Origin: Roseibium sp. TrichSKD4
Lineage (GTDB): Bacteria; Pseudomonadota; Alphaproteobacteria; Rhizobiales; Stappiaceae
Reading direction: 5' to 3'
DNA length: 64,000 nt
NCBI RefSeq assembly: GCF_000148725.1
Contig: NZ_GL476320.1
Coordinates: 163,637 to 227,636 of the forward strand
Below are positions 1-8,965 of the stretch, piece after piece. The notes under the pieces were generated by a model. That model was not told the origin of the DNA. It did no database searches and worked only from the letters and a program-made list of their open reading frames with translations. Both the position numbers and the translations under genes were made by a program. Each line of letters begins with the position of its first letter. Within the stretch, counting starts at the first letter, position 1.

Positions 1-274
1 CATCGATAAGGATAAGTAATCATAGAATAACGGTTATTTCTGATAGTTAATTACAATTAACTCAATTTTAAATTGTAAGTAAAAGTCGAATTTCCCTCAC
101 TGGCTGTATTGTCTTCAGAACGGCAGAATAGACTTAATTCGAGGGCTAAAATTATCTGGCGCTGTGGATAATTCTGGTTGATAGGAAGAAATACCAATAC
201 TTGCAGACTATCCCAACGGCTGAGTTGCCTTTGTTTTGTCTTCAAGACTAAAACATGGGGCAATGGAGACGCGA
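1..274. other. Non-coding AT-rich leader upstream of mutA
   Basis: No convincing gene is present on either strand. The first 200 bases are AT-rich and presumably hold the promoter for the methylmalonyl-CoA mutase operon, but I could not assign -35/-10 boxes with confidence. The only clear signal is the GGAGA ribosome-binding sequence at about 265-269, just before the chosen mutA start. Confidence 0.5.
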
Positions 275-2299
275 ATGACCGACAGTCCTTTGATCACGAT
301 ACCCGATTCCTTTTTATCCTCTGGCGAAGAGGATTGGTTCAAAGCGGTGGACGCTGCTTTAAAGGGCGCTGACCGATCCCGATTGACCGGGGCGTCGGAA
401 GATGGGTTTCCTATCGCCCCTATATATAAGCGTCGCGCGGACACCGCTCCGCAAACTGGCCGGAGTGCTGGAACACCGTGGACTGTGATCCAAAGGGTGG
501 ACCTGCCCGACCCAAAGGATGCGAATGCGCAGATCTTGGAAGACCTGAATGGCGGGGCGGGCGGTATGGAGTTGGTTTTTGCCAGCTCAACCGTTTCTGA
601 CGGAAACGGTATTCGCGTGAACACGCTTTCTGATCTGGAGCAGCTTCTGGATGGTGTGCTTCTTGACTTGGTGACCATCCGTATTGGCGCTGGGCATGAA
701 TGGGCGCCTATGCTGGCCATGTTCGCTGCGCATCTGAAAAAGACAGGTATTGACCCGAAAACCATCTCCCTGAATGCCGGATGGGATCCATTAGGCTGGA
801 ATGCGCAGCGCGGCGAATATTGGTTCAGCAGAGAGATGGTCAGCGCCCGCATTTGCGACGCTGTAGTGGCGCTTGATGAAATAGGCTGTGCAACACGGGT
901 TCTGGAGCCGGACGGACGCACTTGGCACAATGCCGGTGCCAGCCAAGCCGAAGAGCTCGCCTGCGTCATGGCTGCCGGAATTGAGTATCTGCGTCTTCTG
1001 GACAAGGGATTGCCAGCGCAGGCAGCGCCGCACAACCGAATTGGCTTCACACTGGCAGCAGACGCGGATCAAATTGGCACCATTGCGAAAGCCAGAGCCG
1101 CGCGGCGACTTTGGGCGGCGATCCTGGAGCAAAGCGGTCTTGAGCAAAGCCCGATGCGCCTGCACATGCAGTCCTCCTATCGCATGCTGACCACGCAAGA
1201 CCCGTGGGTGAACTTGTTACGCAACACGGTGGCTGCTTTTTCGGCCGGGGTTGGCGGAGCGGACACAGTCGCCATTTTGCCCTTTACCGGCAGCATTGGT
1301 CTGCCTGACGGGTTTGCCCGTAGATTGTCGCGGAACACCCAGTCCATCCTGATTGAGGAAAGCAACCTTCACATGGTGGCTGACCCATCTGCAGGTTCTG
1401 GCGCAATTGAAGCGCGGACCGAGGAACTGGTCGCGGCAGCCTGGAGCATGCTTCAGGAGATTGAAAAGGAAGGTGGCCTCTTCAAGGCGCTCGTGGCTGG
1501 CAAGGTTCAAAATCGGATTGCGGACACTGCGGCTGCGCGTGGCGAAAAAATCGCGCGCCGCGTGCGCCCGATCACCGGGGTCAGCGAATTCCCGGATCTG
1601 GCTGAAAAACCGGTTCATGTCCTGCCTAACAAGGCGCAGGATGTTGAACTGAGCGACGCCCGTCGCGAACTGCCGCTCCCTGCCTCGGATGGGCGTTTCC
1701 TGAAAGCCAAAATCGCGGCCTATCTGGATGGTGCAGACATTTGTGAGTTGATCACCATCGGCAACGCCAACAGCGCTCCCGTCGGCACAATGGAAAAGCT
1801 GCACCCTGTTCGCGATGCTGTTCCGTTTGAGGACCTGAGAGCGCAAGCAAATGCGCATAAGGCGGAATCGGGGCAGGCTCCGATACTGTTCCTTGCCTGC
1901 CTGGGCAGTCTGTCCGAGTTTACCGCCCGTGCCACCTGGACGAAGAATGCCTTTGCCGCCGGTGGATTGGAAACTCAAGGTGGCGAGCCGGTTGAAAACC
2001 TGGAAGCGTTGGTCGCAGCTTTTAGTGAAAGCGGCGCGAAGATGGCCTGTCTGGTCTCCTCGGACCGCGTTTACGCAGAGCAAGCCGTCGATGCGGCCAA
2101 GGCATTGAAGGATGCCGGGGCGTCTCACCTTTATCTCGCCGGGAAGCCGGGTGACTTGAAAGACGCACTTCAGGAGGCGGGCATCGACACATTCCTTTAT
2201 GCAGGTGGAAACCTGCTCATGTTGCTGAGAGAGGCGCATACACGGTTGGGGCTTGGGCTAATGGGCGACAATGTCATTGCACTGGAGGGCCGATCATGA
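275..2299 (+). CDS. mutA: Methylmalonyl-CoA mutase, small subunit
   Basis: The 674-residue product matches the small (beta) subunit of methylmalonyl-CoA mutase. It dimerises with the large subunit that carries adenosylcobalamin, in the conversion of (R)-methylmalonyl-CoA to succinyl-CoA in propionate and odd-chain degradation. Family-like stretches include a barrel region with [18 protein letters not shown] and a degenerate C-terminal Rossmann-like domain that lacks the DxHxxG cobalt-ligand motif seen in the partner. The frame is open from a TTG at 236, but the ATG at 275 is preferred because GGAGA lies about six bases upstream. The stop overlaps the start of mutB (ATGA), indicating translational coupling. 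The pathway is established for the family; that this operon works in propionate catabolism is inferred. Confidence 0.93.
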   Translation: MTDSPLITIPDSFLSSGEEDWFKAVDAALKGADRSRLTGASEDGFPIAPIYKRRADTAPQTGRSAGTPWTVIQRVDLPDPKDANAQILEDLNGGAGGMELVFASSTVSDGNGIRVNTLSDLEQLLDGVLLDLVTIRIGAGHEWAPMLAMFAAHLKKTGIDPKTISLNAGWDPLGWNAQRGEYWFSREMVSARICDAVVALDEIGCATRVLEPDGRTWHNAGASQAEELACVMAAGIEYLRLLDKGLPAQAAPHNRIGFTLAADADQIGTIAKARAARRLWAAILEQSGLEQSPMRLHMQSSYRMLTTQDPWVNLLRNTVAAFSAGVGGADTVAILPFTGSIGLPDGFARRLSRNTQSILIEESNLHMVADPSAGSGAIEARTEELVAAAWSMLQEIEKEGGLFKALVAGKVQNRIADTAAARGEKIARRVRPITGVSEFPDLAEKPVHVLPNKAQDVELSDARRELPLPASDGRFLKAKIAAYLDGADICELITIGNANSAPVGTMEKLHPVRDAVPFEDLRAQANAHKAESGQAPILFLACLGSLSEFTARATWTKNAFAAGGLETQGGEPVENLEALVAAFSESGAKMACLVSSDRVYAEQAVDAAKALKDAGASHLYLAGKPGDLKDALQEAGIDTFLYAGGNLLMLLREAHTRLGLGLMGDNVIALEGRS

Positions 2300-4464
2300 G
2301 CCGGATCCCAGACTTCTCCACCATTCCCTTCAAGGACGCACTCGGCGAAGCGGCTGCGCCATCGAACGCAAATGCCTGGACCACACCGGAAGGCATTGAT
2401 GTCGCGCCTGTCGTAAAAGCTGAAGATGTTGCTGATCTGAAGCACCTCGACACTTGGCCGGGTCTGGCTCCCTTCATGCGCGGGCCATATCCGACAATGT
2501 ATGTCCAGCGGCCCTGGACAGTGCGCCAGTATGCTGGCTTTTCAACGGCGGAAGAATCCAACGCCTTTTATCGGCGCAATCTGGCAGCTGGTCAGAAAGG
2601 TCTGTCTGTCGCCTTCGACCTTGCCACACACCGAGGCTATGACAGCGACCATCCGCGCGTTGCCGGCGATGTCGGCATGGCCGGTGTCGCGATCGATTCC
2701 ATCTATGATATGCGCACGCTTTTCTCCGGCATTCCGCTGGACAAGATGAGCGTCTCCATGACCATGAACGGCGCTGTTCTGCCCGTTCTGGCGCTTTACA
2801 TTGTGGCAGCGGAAGAGCAGGGCGTTGCCCAAAAGGACCTATCCGGAACCATTCAAAATGACATTTTGAAGGAGTTCATGGTCCGCAACACCTATATCTA
2901 CCCGCCGAAGCACTCGATGAAGATCATCTCTGATATCTTCTCATACACGTCGCAAAATATGCCGCGCTTCAATTCCATCTCCATTTCCGGCTACCATATG
3001 CAGGAAGCTGGGGCGACGGCAGACCTGGAACTCGCCTATACTATTGCGGACGGCATCGAATATGCCCGCGCTGGTGTCGCGGCGGGCATGGATATTGATG
3101 CGTTCGCACCGCGTTTGTCGTTTTTCTGGGCGATTGGCATGAACTTCTTCATGGAAGTGGCCAAGCTGCGCGCTGCGCGCCTCATCTGGTCCACCTTGAT
3201 GCGCGAAAACTTCAATCCGCAGAACCCGAAATCCCTATCACTTCGCACCCACTCCCAGACTTCCGGCTGGTCCTTGACCGCGCAGGACGTCTTCAACAAC
3301 GTCATCCGCACGTGTGTTGAGGCCATGGCGGCCACACAAGGTCACACCCAGTCGCTGCACACCAATGCGCTGGACGAAGCGTTGGCCCTGCCGACGGACT
3401 TCTCCGCACGTATTGCCCGCAACACCCAGCTGTTCCTGCAGCAGGAAAGCGGCACCACGCAGGTGATCGACCCATGGGGTGGATCGTTCTATGTCGAGAA
3501 GCTCACCGCAGACCTTGCCGCCAAGGCGATGGAACATATTCGCGAGGTGGAAGAACTGGGCGGCATGGCCAAGGCCATCGAAAAAGGCATCCCGAAGCTC
3601 CGGATCGAGGAAGCTGCCGCCAAGACGCAAGCCCGCATCGACAGTGGCAATCAGACTGTGGTGGGCGTCAACAAGTTCAAGCCGGACTCAGAACAACCGA
3701 TTGACGTTCTGAAAGTCGACAACGCGGAAGTCCGCGCCCGCCAGATCGAAAAGCTGGAACGCCTGCGCGCTGAGCGCAATGAGGCGGAAACACAGGCTGC
3801 GCTGGAAGCCCTGACCAACTGCGCCCAAAATGGCGACGGCAATCTGCTCGACCTCTCGGTCAAGGCGGCCCGCGCCAAGGCCACCGTTGGTGAGATTTCC
3901 ATGGCGATGGAAAAGGTCTTTGATCGCCACCGGGCCGAAATCAAATCCATTTCCGGCGTTTACAAGAGGGAGGCAGGTGCCATGGGCGGAACGCTCGACA
4001 AGGTTCAGGCCCTCGTGGAAGAGTTTGAGGAAAATGATGGTCGCCGTCCGCGCATCCTTGTTGCCAAGATGGGGCAGGACGGTCACGATCGCGGCCAGAA
4101 GGTCATCGCCTCAGCCTTTGCCGATCTCGGCTTTGACGTGGATATCGGACCTCTGTTCCAGACACCCGATGAAGCTGCCCGTCAGGCGGTGGAAAACGAT
4201 GTTCATGTCGTTGGCGTGTCATCGCTCGCCGCAGGGCATCTGACGCTTGTGCCTGCGCTCAAAAAGGCACTGGCGGACGAAGGCCGCGAAGACATCATGA
4301 TCGTGGTTGGCGGCGTTGTTCCCCCGCAAGATTACGACGAACTCCTCGCCGCTGGCGCCTCAGCCATCTTCCCCCCCGGCACCGTCATCGCCGAAGCCGC
4401 TGTCGATCTCATTGGCAAGCTCAACACAGCGCTGGGCTACGAGCCGAAACAGGCGGCGGAGTAG
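2296..4464 (+). CDS. mutB: Methylmalonyl-CoA mutase, large (catalytic) subunit
   Basis: This 722-residue protein is the catalytic subunit of methylmalonyl-CoA mutase. The N-terminal half is the TIM barrel that binds the CoA ester, with [18 protein letters not shown] and later [12 protein letters not shown]. The C-terminal 130 residues are the B12-binding Rossmann domain with the base-off signature DGHDRGQ near residue 600, whose histidine is the lower cobalt ligand, followed by GVSSLAAGH and [11 protein letters not shown]. The length is normal for the family. It follows mutA with a four-base overlap. No metallochaperone (meaB) or epimerase is adjacent. Activity depends on adenosylcobalamin, and a cobalamin-riboswitch uptake operon lies at 28.8-32.6 kb. 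Confidence 0.97.
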   Translation: MSRIPDFSTIPFKDALGEAAAPSNANAWTTPEGIDVAPVVKAEDVADLKHLDTWPGLAPFMRGPYPTMYVQRPWTVRQYAGFSTAEESNAFYRRNLAAGQKGLSVAFDLATHRGYDSDHPRVAGDVGMAGVAIDSIYDMRTLFSGIPLDKMSVSMTMNGAVLPVLALYIVAAEEQGVAQKDLSGTIQNDILKEFMVRNTYIYPPKHSMKIISDIFSYTSQNMPRFNSISISGYHMQEAGATADLELAYTIADGIEYARAGVAAGMDIDAFAPRLSFFWAIGMNFFMEVAKLRAARLIWSTLMRENFNPQNPKSLSLRTHSQTSGWSLTAQDVFNNVIRTCVEAMAATQGHTQSLHTNALDEALALPTDFSARIARNTQLFLQQESGTTQVIDPWGGSFYVEKLTADLAAKAMEHIREVEELGGMAKAIEKGIPKLRIEEAAAKTQARIDSGNQTVVGVNKFKPDSEQPIDVLKVDNAEVRARQIEKLERLRAERNEAETQAALEALTNCAQNGDGNLLDLSVKAARAKATVGEISMAMEKVFDRHRAEIKSISGVYKREAGAMGGTLDKVQALVEEFEENDGRRPRILVAKMGQDGHDRGQKVIASAFADLGFDVDIGPLFQTPDEAARQAVENDVHVVGVSSLAAGHLTLVPALKKALADEGREDIMIVVGGVVPPQDYDELLAAGASAIFPPGTVIAEAAVDLIGKLNTALGYEPKQAAE

Positions 4465-4500
4465 GGGCAGCGGTTGGCACCGCCAACTGCAAACTACGTC

Positions 4501-4680
4501 TTGGTCGGGCCTGTCCCGACCAACTTACGAACATCAGACATGGGTAGATCCTCGGCTCAAGGCCGAGGAAGACGACCAAATCTCTCGACCGCCGTCCCGG
4601 CCAAGCGCAGCGCGCGCCGGGATCTGCTGCGACTGTCGATGAGTGTTGAAACAGGTCCCGCATCGAGTGCGGGACGGCAG
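4501..4680. repeat. Intergenic palindromic repeat cluster, copy A
   Basis: The 288-base gap between mutB and the XRE gene has no ORF but is rich in inverted repeats. A perfect hairpin has TTGGTCGGG at 4501-4509 and CCCGACCAA at 4515-4523. A second, CCTCGG...CCGAGG, lies near 4551-4568. A GTCCCGGCCAAGCGCAGCG block at about 4594-4612 continues into a GTCCCGCA...TGCGGGAC hairpin ending near 4676. The segment from 4591 to 4680 resembles 8855-8946, so this looks like a dispersed palindromic intergenic element. The first hairpin might also help terminate mutB transcripts, though no T-run follows. Confidence 0.7.
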
Positions 4681-4752
4681 AAGGCTGGCACCATTTATAG
4701 ACGCCAAGACCGTGCTGATTGAGGGTGACTCGCGCCTTGTTTCAAAGAACGA

Positions 4753-4974
4753 TCAGCTCTCGGAGCCGTCTTCCGGTTCGTAGATAAGAATGTCGCCGGG
4801 TTGGCAGTTCAGGACTTCGCAGATCTTTTCAAGGGTCTCGAACCGCACGCCCTTCACCTTGCCGGATTTCAGCAAGGAGACGTTTTGCTCAGTAATGCCA
4901 ATGCGCTCGGCCAGTTCCTTGGACCGCATCTTGCGCCTGGCAAGCATGACATCCAGTTCAATGACAATCGGCAT
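4753..4974 (-). CDS. Small XRE-family (Cro/CI, YozG-like) DNA-binding regulator
   Basis: The 73-residue product is almost entirely one helix-turn-helix domain: SKELAERIGITEQNVSLLKSG is the recognition region, followed by FETLEKICEVLNCQPGDIL, typical of the compact YozG-like Cro/CI family. An acidic tail closes the protein. The ATG at 4974 is preceded by an AGGGG Shine-Dalgarno sequence. It is the last gene of a minus-strand operon after two DUF2975 membrane proteins, a pairing common for these small regulators. A role as cognate regulator of the membrane proteins is inferred from that linkage. Confidence 0.85.
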   Translation of the reverse strand: MPIVIELDVMLARRKMRSKELAERIGITEQNVSLLKSGKVKGVRFETLEKICEVLNCQPGDILIYEPEDGSES

Positions 4975-5012
4975 GATGAACCCCTAAGGTCCTAGCGGGT
5001 GAGATGGTGCGA

Positions 5013-5594
5013 TCAGACAAACTGCCGATTCTCCTCATCAATAGCTGCCGCCTCGCGCATGATCCAGCCAAAGACAAGGATCAAGCCACCAAAGACGAGG
5101 AAAAACAGCTCGCTACCGTCCAATCCAACTATCAGTTGGCGTTGGCCTTCAGGATAATCCAGCGTTGCCAAAATCGAGGAAATCGGATCCTCCACGATGT
5201 CAAACACCCCGAAGGCAATCAGGCACGACCCGGCCAGAAGAATGCGGTTCAAGGTTGCCAATTCAAAAAAGCGGAGCTCCTGAAATTGGCTGAAAAGTCT
5301 GCGCAGGTTCCAGGCCATGGCGATCAGAATTCCGAAATAGACCAACATCAAACAGAGAATGCCCATCCGCTGCACAAACGGGATATCGGCATAAGGGCGT
5401 TCCTGTTCGTCCAGATAGACAGCGGTTTCCGTTGCCAGGAAATCAAGGCTTGGATCAATCAGGGCAAGCGCCAACCCAAGCGCCACCACTACCATGATCG
5501 CAGCGCAAAGTGTCGACACCCATTTCATCACGCAGGAGAGGCCGTACAGGCGGTTCAAACGCGGGTGTTGACGGGCGGAAAGGTCAGTGGCCAT
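5013..5594 (-). CDS. DUF2975 family membrane protein (copy 2)
   Basis: A 193-residue integral membrane protein of the DUF2975 type, function unknown. Four hydrophobic segments are visible: near the N terminus (KWVSTLCAAIMVVVALGLAL), after IPFVQRMG, around LLAGSCLIAFGVFDI, and LFFLVFGGLILVFGWIM. It ends in the family-typical REAAAIDEENRQFV. The ATG at 5594 is used; an in-frame GTG at 5612 is possible, but the GGA closest to good spacing precedes 5594. It is a diverged duplicate of the gene immediately upstream, with shared YPEGQRQL-like and EAAxxxxENRQF motifs, and is followed by the XRE gene. Confidence 0.82.
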   Translation of the reverse strand: MATDLSARQHPRLNRLYGLSCVMKWVSTLCAAIMVVVALGLALALIDPSLDFLATETAVYLDEQERPYADIPFVQRMGILCLMLVYFGILIAMAWNLRRLFSQFQELRFFELATLNRILLAGSCLIAFGVFDIVEDPISSILATLDYPEGQRQLIVGLDGSELFFLVFGGLILVFGWIMREAAAIDEENRQFV

Positions 5595-5615
5595 GGCAAG
5601 GTGTCCATTCACAAC

Positions 5616-6209
5616 TTAGATAAACTGGCGGTTTTCATCCGCAATTTCAGCGGCTTCTCGCAACGTCCAGCCGAACACGATCATCAGGCTGCCAATCACG
5701 ATGAAGAACAGCTCGCCGCCGTCAATGGTGAGGTCCAGTTGTCGTTGGCCTTCGGGCAAATCCAGTGTGAAGAGCAGCGTCATCAGCGGGTCGGTCAACA
5801 CATCCAGAAGGCCGAAGGCAATCAGCCAGCCACCGATGCCAACAAAGCGGAAAAGCGTGCGCGGTGAGAAATAATCTCCCTGACGCAGAAACTCGAACAA
5901 CTGGCGGATTTGCCAGCAAATCCCCACCAAAATGCCGAATGAAATCACCACAAGGGCCGACACGCCTGCCCGTTGGACCAGAGGGACGTCACCGAGGCGG
6001 CGCTCCACCTCTCCGAGATCCATCATCTCGTTCATGGCTTCAAAGGGACCGGGAAACACCAGCAGGGCAGACAGGAGAAGGCCGACCGCAACCAGCAGGA
6101 GCAAGACACACGTGACGAACCACTTCATGAAGCGGGACACCCGGCGGATCCTGGTCAGCCGCGCTGTTCGTTGCGCTTGAAGGACGTCGGCACTGTGGCT
6201 CGTGGTCAT
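5616..6209 (-). CDS. DUF2975 family membrane protein (copy 1)
   Basis: A 197-residue membrane protein with four predicted transmembrane segments and the C-terminal tail LREAAEIADENRQFI that marks DUF2975. The ATG at 6209 is chosen over an upstream start at 6239 because a GGAGA lies six bases before it. It is first in a three-gene minus-strand operon (DUF2975, DUF2975, XRE). The tandem duplication suggests the two products may form a hetero-oligomer, but this is inference. No catalytic motif is visible. Confidence 0.85.
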   Translation of the reverse strand: MTTSHSADVLQAQRTARLTRIRRVSRFMKWFVTCVLLLLVAVGLLLSALLVFPGPFEAMNEMMDLGEVERRLGDVPLVQRAGVSALVVISFGILVGICWQIRQLFEFLRQGDYFSPRTLFRFVGIGGWLIAFGLLDVLTDPLMTLLFTLDLPEGQRQLDLTIDGGELFFIVIGSLMIVFGWTLREAAEIADENRQFI

Positions 6210-6355
6210 AAGCGTCTCCAAAAAGAAAGGGTCAGGCAATGGTGGCTATCTAACGCGGTGCAGGAAATAACACAACAAAAAAATAAACCCATTGACAAAA
6301 AAATAAAACTATAAGATTTGAAAATTATTGTTTTACGATAATTATTTGTGAAACG

Positions 6356-7156
6356 ATGTATTTGTCACATAAATTGGGAAATCCCATGCAGATTGATCAG
6401 ATGAGGACGCGTCAGGCGACCTTCCCGTATTCCCGCGCAATTTGGGCTGGAAAAACCGGTGTTTCCATGGGCAGTGGTTCCAAGGGAAGCGCACACCGGT
6501 TTTGGGTGCGTCCGCTTGTTATGTGCGCCGTGTTGGGCGGGCTGGTTGCCGGAGCAAAGGCTGCCGACATGCCGGTCTATGATGATTTCGTCACGCCAAA
6601 CCTGCCATCTGCCGGTTCGGTTTGGGAGGGCGGATACGTCGGTGCTGAGGCGGGCCTATCGCAGACATTGACCGAATCCAAAGTGCCCGGCGCCAAAAGC
6701 ACGGCATCAAAGATGGACGCGGCCTTCGGCTTGTTTGGCGGTTACAATTGGCAGGTGTCCCGCGTTGTTCTCGGTGTGGAAGCGGGAGCCACATATCTGG
6801 GCGGACAGGCCAAAAAGAACCTTAGTGGTGTCGGCCAAGTTAAGGCTGGCAGCCAATGGTCGGCCAGTTTGCGCGGGCGCGTTGGTCTGCCGTTTGAAAG
6901 CTTCATGCCGTATCTGACCGCAGGTCTCGCTGCCACGGACCATTCCACAAAGGCAAATGGCAAGACCCACTCTGCCTTGGGTGTCGGGCTGATGTTCGGC
7001 GGTGGTCTGGAAGTGGCTGTTTCGGAAAACTGGCGTGTTCGGGCCGACTACTCCATGACCGGCATTTTGAACGAAAAAGACATGTTCGGTGGAACGCGGA
7101 TTGAGCGAACGGCCGCAAATCATCGTCTGATGCTCGGTGTCTCCTACGCATTTTGA
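6356..7156 (+). CDS. Outer-membrane beta-barrel protein, Omp25/Omp31-like
   Basis: The mature region reads like the small eight-stranded porin-like barrels of Hyphomicrobiales: GYVGAEAG at the first strand, alternating aromatic and glycine segments such as GLFGGYNWQVSRVVLGVEAGATYLG and LRGRVGLPFESFMPYLTAGLA, ending in a terminal phenylalanine (LMLGVSYAF) as expected for BAM-dependent insertion. A signal peptide is visible before AADMPVYDD (RPLVMCAVLGGLVAGAKA). The first ATG at 6356 gives an unusually long 46-residue N-region before the hydrophobic core. ATG codons at 6386 or 6467 are plausible true starts; none has a strong Shine-Dalgarno sequence. Confidence 0.82.
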   Translation: MYLSHKLGNPMQIDQMRTRQATFPYSRAIWAGKTGVSMGSGSKGSAHRFWVRPLVMCAVLGGLVAGAKAADMPVYDDFVTPNLPSAGSVWEGGYVGAEAGLSQTLTESKVPGAKSTASKMDAAFGLFGGYNWQVSRVVLGVEAGATYLGGQAKKNLSGVGQVKAGSQWSASLRGRVGLPFESFMPYLTAGLAATDHSTKANGKTHSALGVGLMFGGGLEVAVSENWRVRADYSMTGILNEKDMFGGTRIERTAANHRLMLGVSYAF

Positions 7157-7169
7157 GGACAGGAAAAGA

Positions 7170-7192
7170 CTGGTCGGCCCCACACCGGCCAG
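7170..7192 (+). terminator. Hairpin after the outer-membrane protein gene
   Basis: CTGGTCGG at 7170-7177 can pair with CCGGCCAG at 7185-7192 (one G-U pair) just 14 bases after the stop codon at 7156. The T-run expected for an intrinsic terminator is missing, so it may only protect the 3' end of the mRNA. Confidence 0.35.
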
Positions 7193-7226
7193 CCTCCTGT
7201 TGCGGGCATTTTAAAAGGATCTCTAA

Positions 7227-7688
7227 ATGACAAGACGTCACACACTCGTTGCCAGCATTTTTGCTGCCGCCGCTTTGGCAGGATGTGCTGAAACCACCAC
7301 CGGTAGCGGCCAACTTACCTCGCTTAATGGCTATGCTGCTGAACGCGTCTCATTTCAAATTCGTGAAGAGTTGTTCAAGAACAGCGCAGTTGCGACCGCA
7401 ACCTTGAAAAATGGCGAGATTTTTCAAGGCAAGATGGTCATTGAAAAATCGCGCTCTGAAGACTTTGGCAGCAGCTATCTCTGGGATGACGACAAAAGCG
7501 ATGACGAGTTTGGGTTATTTGAAAATTCCAGGGTCACCTACAGCCCCAAAGCCCGCGGTGTCCTCATGAGCCATTCGCGGTCAATGCAATGCCAAATGAC
7601 ACTGTCGGACGCGTCACTTGGCTTTTCGGCAGGTGGGATCGGCACCTGCCGTCTGTCAACCGGTGAAACACTGCCTGTGCAGTTCTAG
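7227..7688 (+). CDS. Hypothetical lipoprotein
   Basis: A 153-residue protein with a clear lipoprotein signal: positively charged start (MTRRH), hydrophobic core and lipobox LAGC with the lipidated cysteine near residue 20. The mature part has no recognised domain; ATATLKNGEIFQGKMVI and MTLSDASLGFSAGGIGTCRL suggest a compact beta-rich periplasmic module. It follows the outer-membrane barrel on the same strand and could belong to the same envelope function, but no direct evidence links them. Confidence 0.75.
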   Translation: MTRRHTLVASIFAAAALAGCAETTTGSGQLTSLNGYAAERVSFQIREELFKNSAVATATLKNGEIFQGKMVIEKSRSEDFGSSYLWDDDKSDDEFGLFENSRVTYSPKARGVLMSHSRSMQCQMTLSDASLGFSAGGIGTCRLSTGETLPVQF

Positions 7689-7721
7689 AGCATTTTCGCC
7701 GGCTATCGCGCTTGATTGCCT

Positions 7722-8084
7722 CTAGAACTCGCGTTCACGCACGATAAAGGCGGAGGATTTGGAGTGGTCGATGAACGTGCTTTCATCGGCAAGAAGCTCT
7801 TCGCCCAGTTTCGCCATTTCTGGCGTGGACATGGCGGCCATCAGGTCTTCTTCCGATTCAAACCAGACCTCGGCGACACCATCATAATCTGCCTGTAGGC
7901 CTCTGGACTCGCGAAACGCGTCGTTCAGCGGTGTCGTGACCGTGAGGGACTGAACGTATTTTTTCGCCCGCATCGTCTCGATGTTTTTCATGAAAAACGG
8001 ACCATGACTGTTCTGCCAGTAATCCTGAAAAGACTCGCGGCTCAGGTCCGGGTGGCGTGTCAGGCACATAATGAGTTTAATCAT
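7722..8084 (-). CDS. EthD domain-containing protein
   Basis: A 120-residue ferredoxin-like alpha/beta protein of the EthD family. The start MIKLIMCLTRHPDLSRESFQDYWQ followed by HGPFF matches the family opening (hydrophobic strand, then a conserved FxxYWxxxHG). AEVWFESEEDLMAAM corresponds to the second half. EthD proteins are often encoded near oxidative degradation genes and are thought to bind small substrates or products; the exact role is unknown. It stands alone, convergent with the lipoprotein gene. Confidence 0.85.
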   Translation of the reverse strand: MIKLIMCLTRHPDLSRESFQDYWQNSHGPFFMKNIETMRAKKYVQSLTVTTPLNDAFRESRGLQADYDGVAEVWFESEEDLMAAMSTPEMAKLGEELLADESTFIDHSKSSAFIVREREF

Positions 8085-8259
8085 GGGTCACGTTCCTTGG
8101 TTTAGGGTCCGCAGGGATTGTTGACTTAGCGATTTCAAACGTTGGCAACAGGTGGGGAAGGCATGAGATGTCTACAAGGGGCGGGGCAACAAATTGCAGA
8201 GCGGAACGTTGGCAGTCTGTGGTAAGAAAATGCATCAATTCATTGGAGGTGTTTTCAAA

Positions 8260-8673
8260 ATGAGTTCGACAGTCAAAGCCAATATTTTTGGTGTTGCCCT
8301 GATGGTTGCTCCCTTGGTTCTGCTCTCTGCGCCTGTTGCAATGGCTCAGGAAGGTGTTAACCGGACGGTGCTCAACCGCGCCGATCTCACACGCGATCCA
8401 TCGATGGAGGTGGTGGTGTCTCGTCTGGAGATTGCACCGGGCGCGCGCATACCGCTTCACACCCATTTCGGGGATGAGCATCTGGTCGTGGTTGATGGCG
8501 GTGAAATGACCGCACCCAATGGCAAGGCGGTGAATTTCAAACAAGGCATGACGGTGTATTTCCCCGAAGGGCAGGTGCATGGCGGCATGACCAACACCGG
8601 ATCGGCCCCCGTGGTTGTCTACACAACGCATGTCATTGAAAAAGGAAAACCGTTTCAAACCGCTGCGGAGTAG
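8260..8673 (+). CDS. Exported cupin-domain protein
   Basis: A 137-residue secreted small cupin. Residues 1-28 form a signal peptide ending ...APVAMAQ. The cupin motifs follow: PGARIPLHTHFGDEHLVVVDGG (motif 1 with the two metal-binding histidines and glutamate) and FPEGQVHGGMTNTG (motif 2 with the last histidine), so a metal site is probably intact. The start at 8260 is supported by GGAGG ten bases upstream; the frame extends to 8194 without a ribosome-binding site. It is divergent from the EthD gene. The substrate is unknown. Confidence 0.82.
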   Translation: MSSTVKANIFGVALMVAPLVLLSAPVAMAQEGVNRTVLNRADLTRDPSMEVVVSRLEIAPGARIPLHTHFGDEHLVVVDGGEMTAPNGKAVNFKQGMTVYFPEGQVHGGMTNTGSAPVVVYTTHVIEKGKPFQTAAE

Positions 8674-8699
8674 AAGCCTCCTGCGATTTCTTTGACAGT

Positions 8700-8946
8700 G
8701 AGCACGCTTCGTTCACCTCTCCCATGGGCAGAGGTCGGCGCGCAGCGGCCGGTGAGGGGAGGCGATCTCTCAGGGAGGCGGTGGCCATCCCAGCACCTCA
8801 CCCCAACCCTCTCCCAGCGGGCGAGGGGGCGCATCGGTGACTGATTGCATTTCTGCCCGTCTTCCTGGCCAAGCGTAGCGCGAGCCGGGGTCTGTCGCGG
8901 TGAACAGCCATACTGAAAGAGGCCCCGGAGCAAGTCCGGGGCGGCG
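8700..8946. repeat. Intergenic palindromic repeats, copy B
   Basis: The 292-base gap between the convergent cupin and haloacid dehalogenase genes has no gene but holds two repeat-like blocks. The first (about 8716-8830) contains CCTCTCCCATGGGCAGAGG and a CCTCACCCCAACCCTCTCCC block of the kind found between genes in many alphaproteobacteria. The second (8855-8946) resembles 4591-4680 (shared TGGCCAAGCG, AGCGCG and GCCGGG segments) and ends in a CCCCGGAGCAAGTCCGGGG hairpin at about 8924-8942. Confidence 0.7.
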
Positions 8947-8965
8947 CAAGTGGCGCTGCGAGGTC

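Noticed and set aside
208-1050. 280-codon minus-strand ORF inside mutA
   Set aside because: Serine- and arginine-rich shadow of a clearly conserved mutase subunit.
1217-2239. 340-codon minus-strand ORF inside mutA
   Set aside because: Shadow of the coding strand; composition and absence of motifs argue against a gene.
5004-5867. Long plus-strand ORF (287 codons) opposite the two DUF2975 genes
   Set aside because: It is glutamine- and histidine-rich with no domain, and lies antisense to two genes with good ribosome-binding sites and membrane-protein composition.
6292-6320. TTGACA followed by TATAAG upstream of the outer-membrane protein gene
   Set aside because: The boxes are tempting but the spacer is only about 12 bases, too short for a standard sigma-70 promoter.
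8700-8946. Repeat-rich gap considered as a CRISPR array
   Set aside because: The blocks are single palindromes of different length, with no regular direct repeats or spacers.
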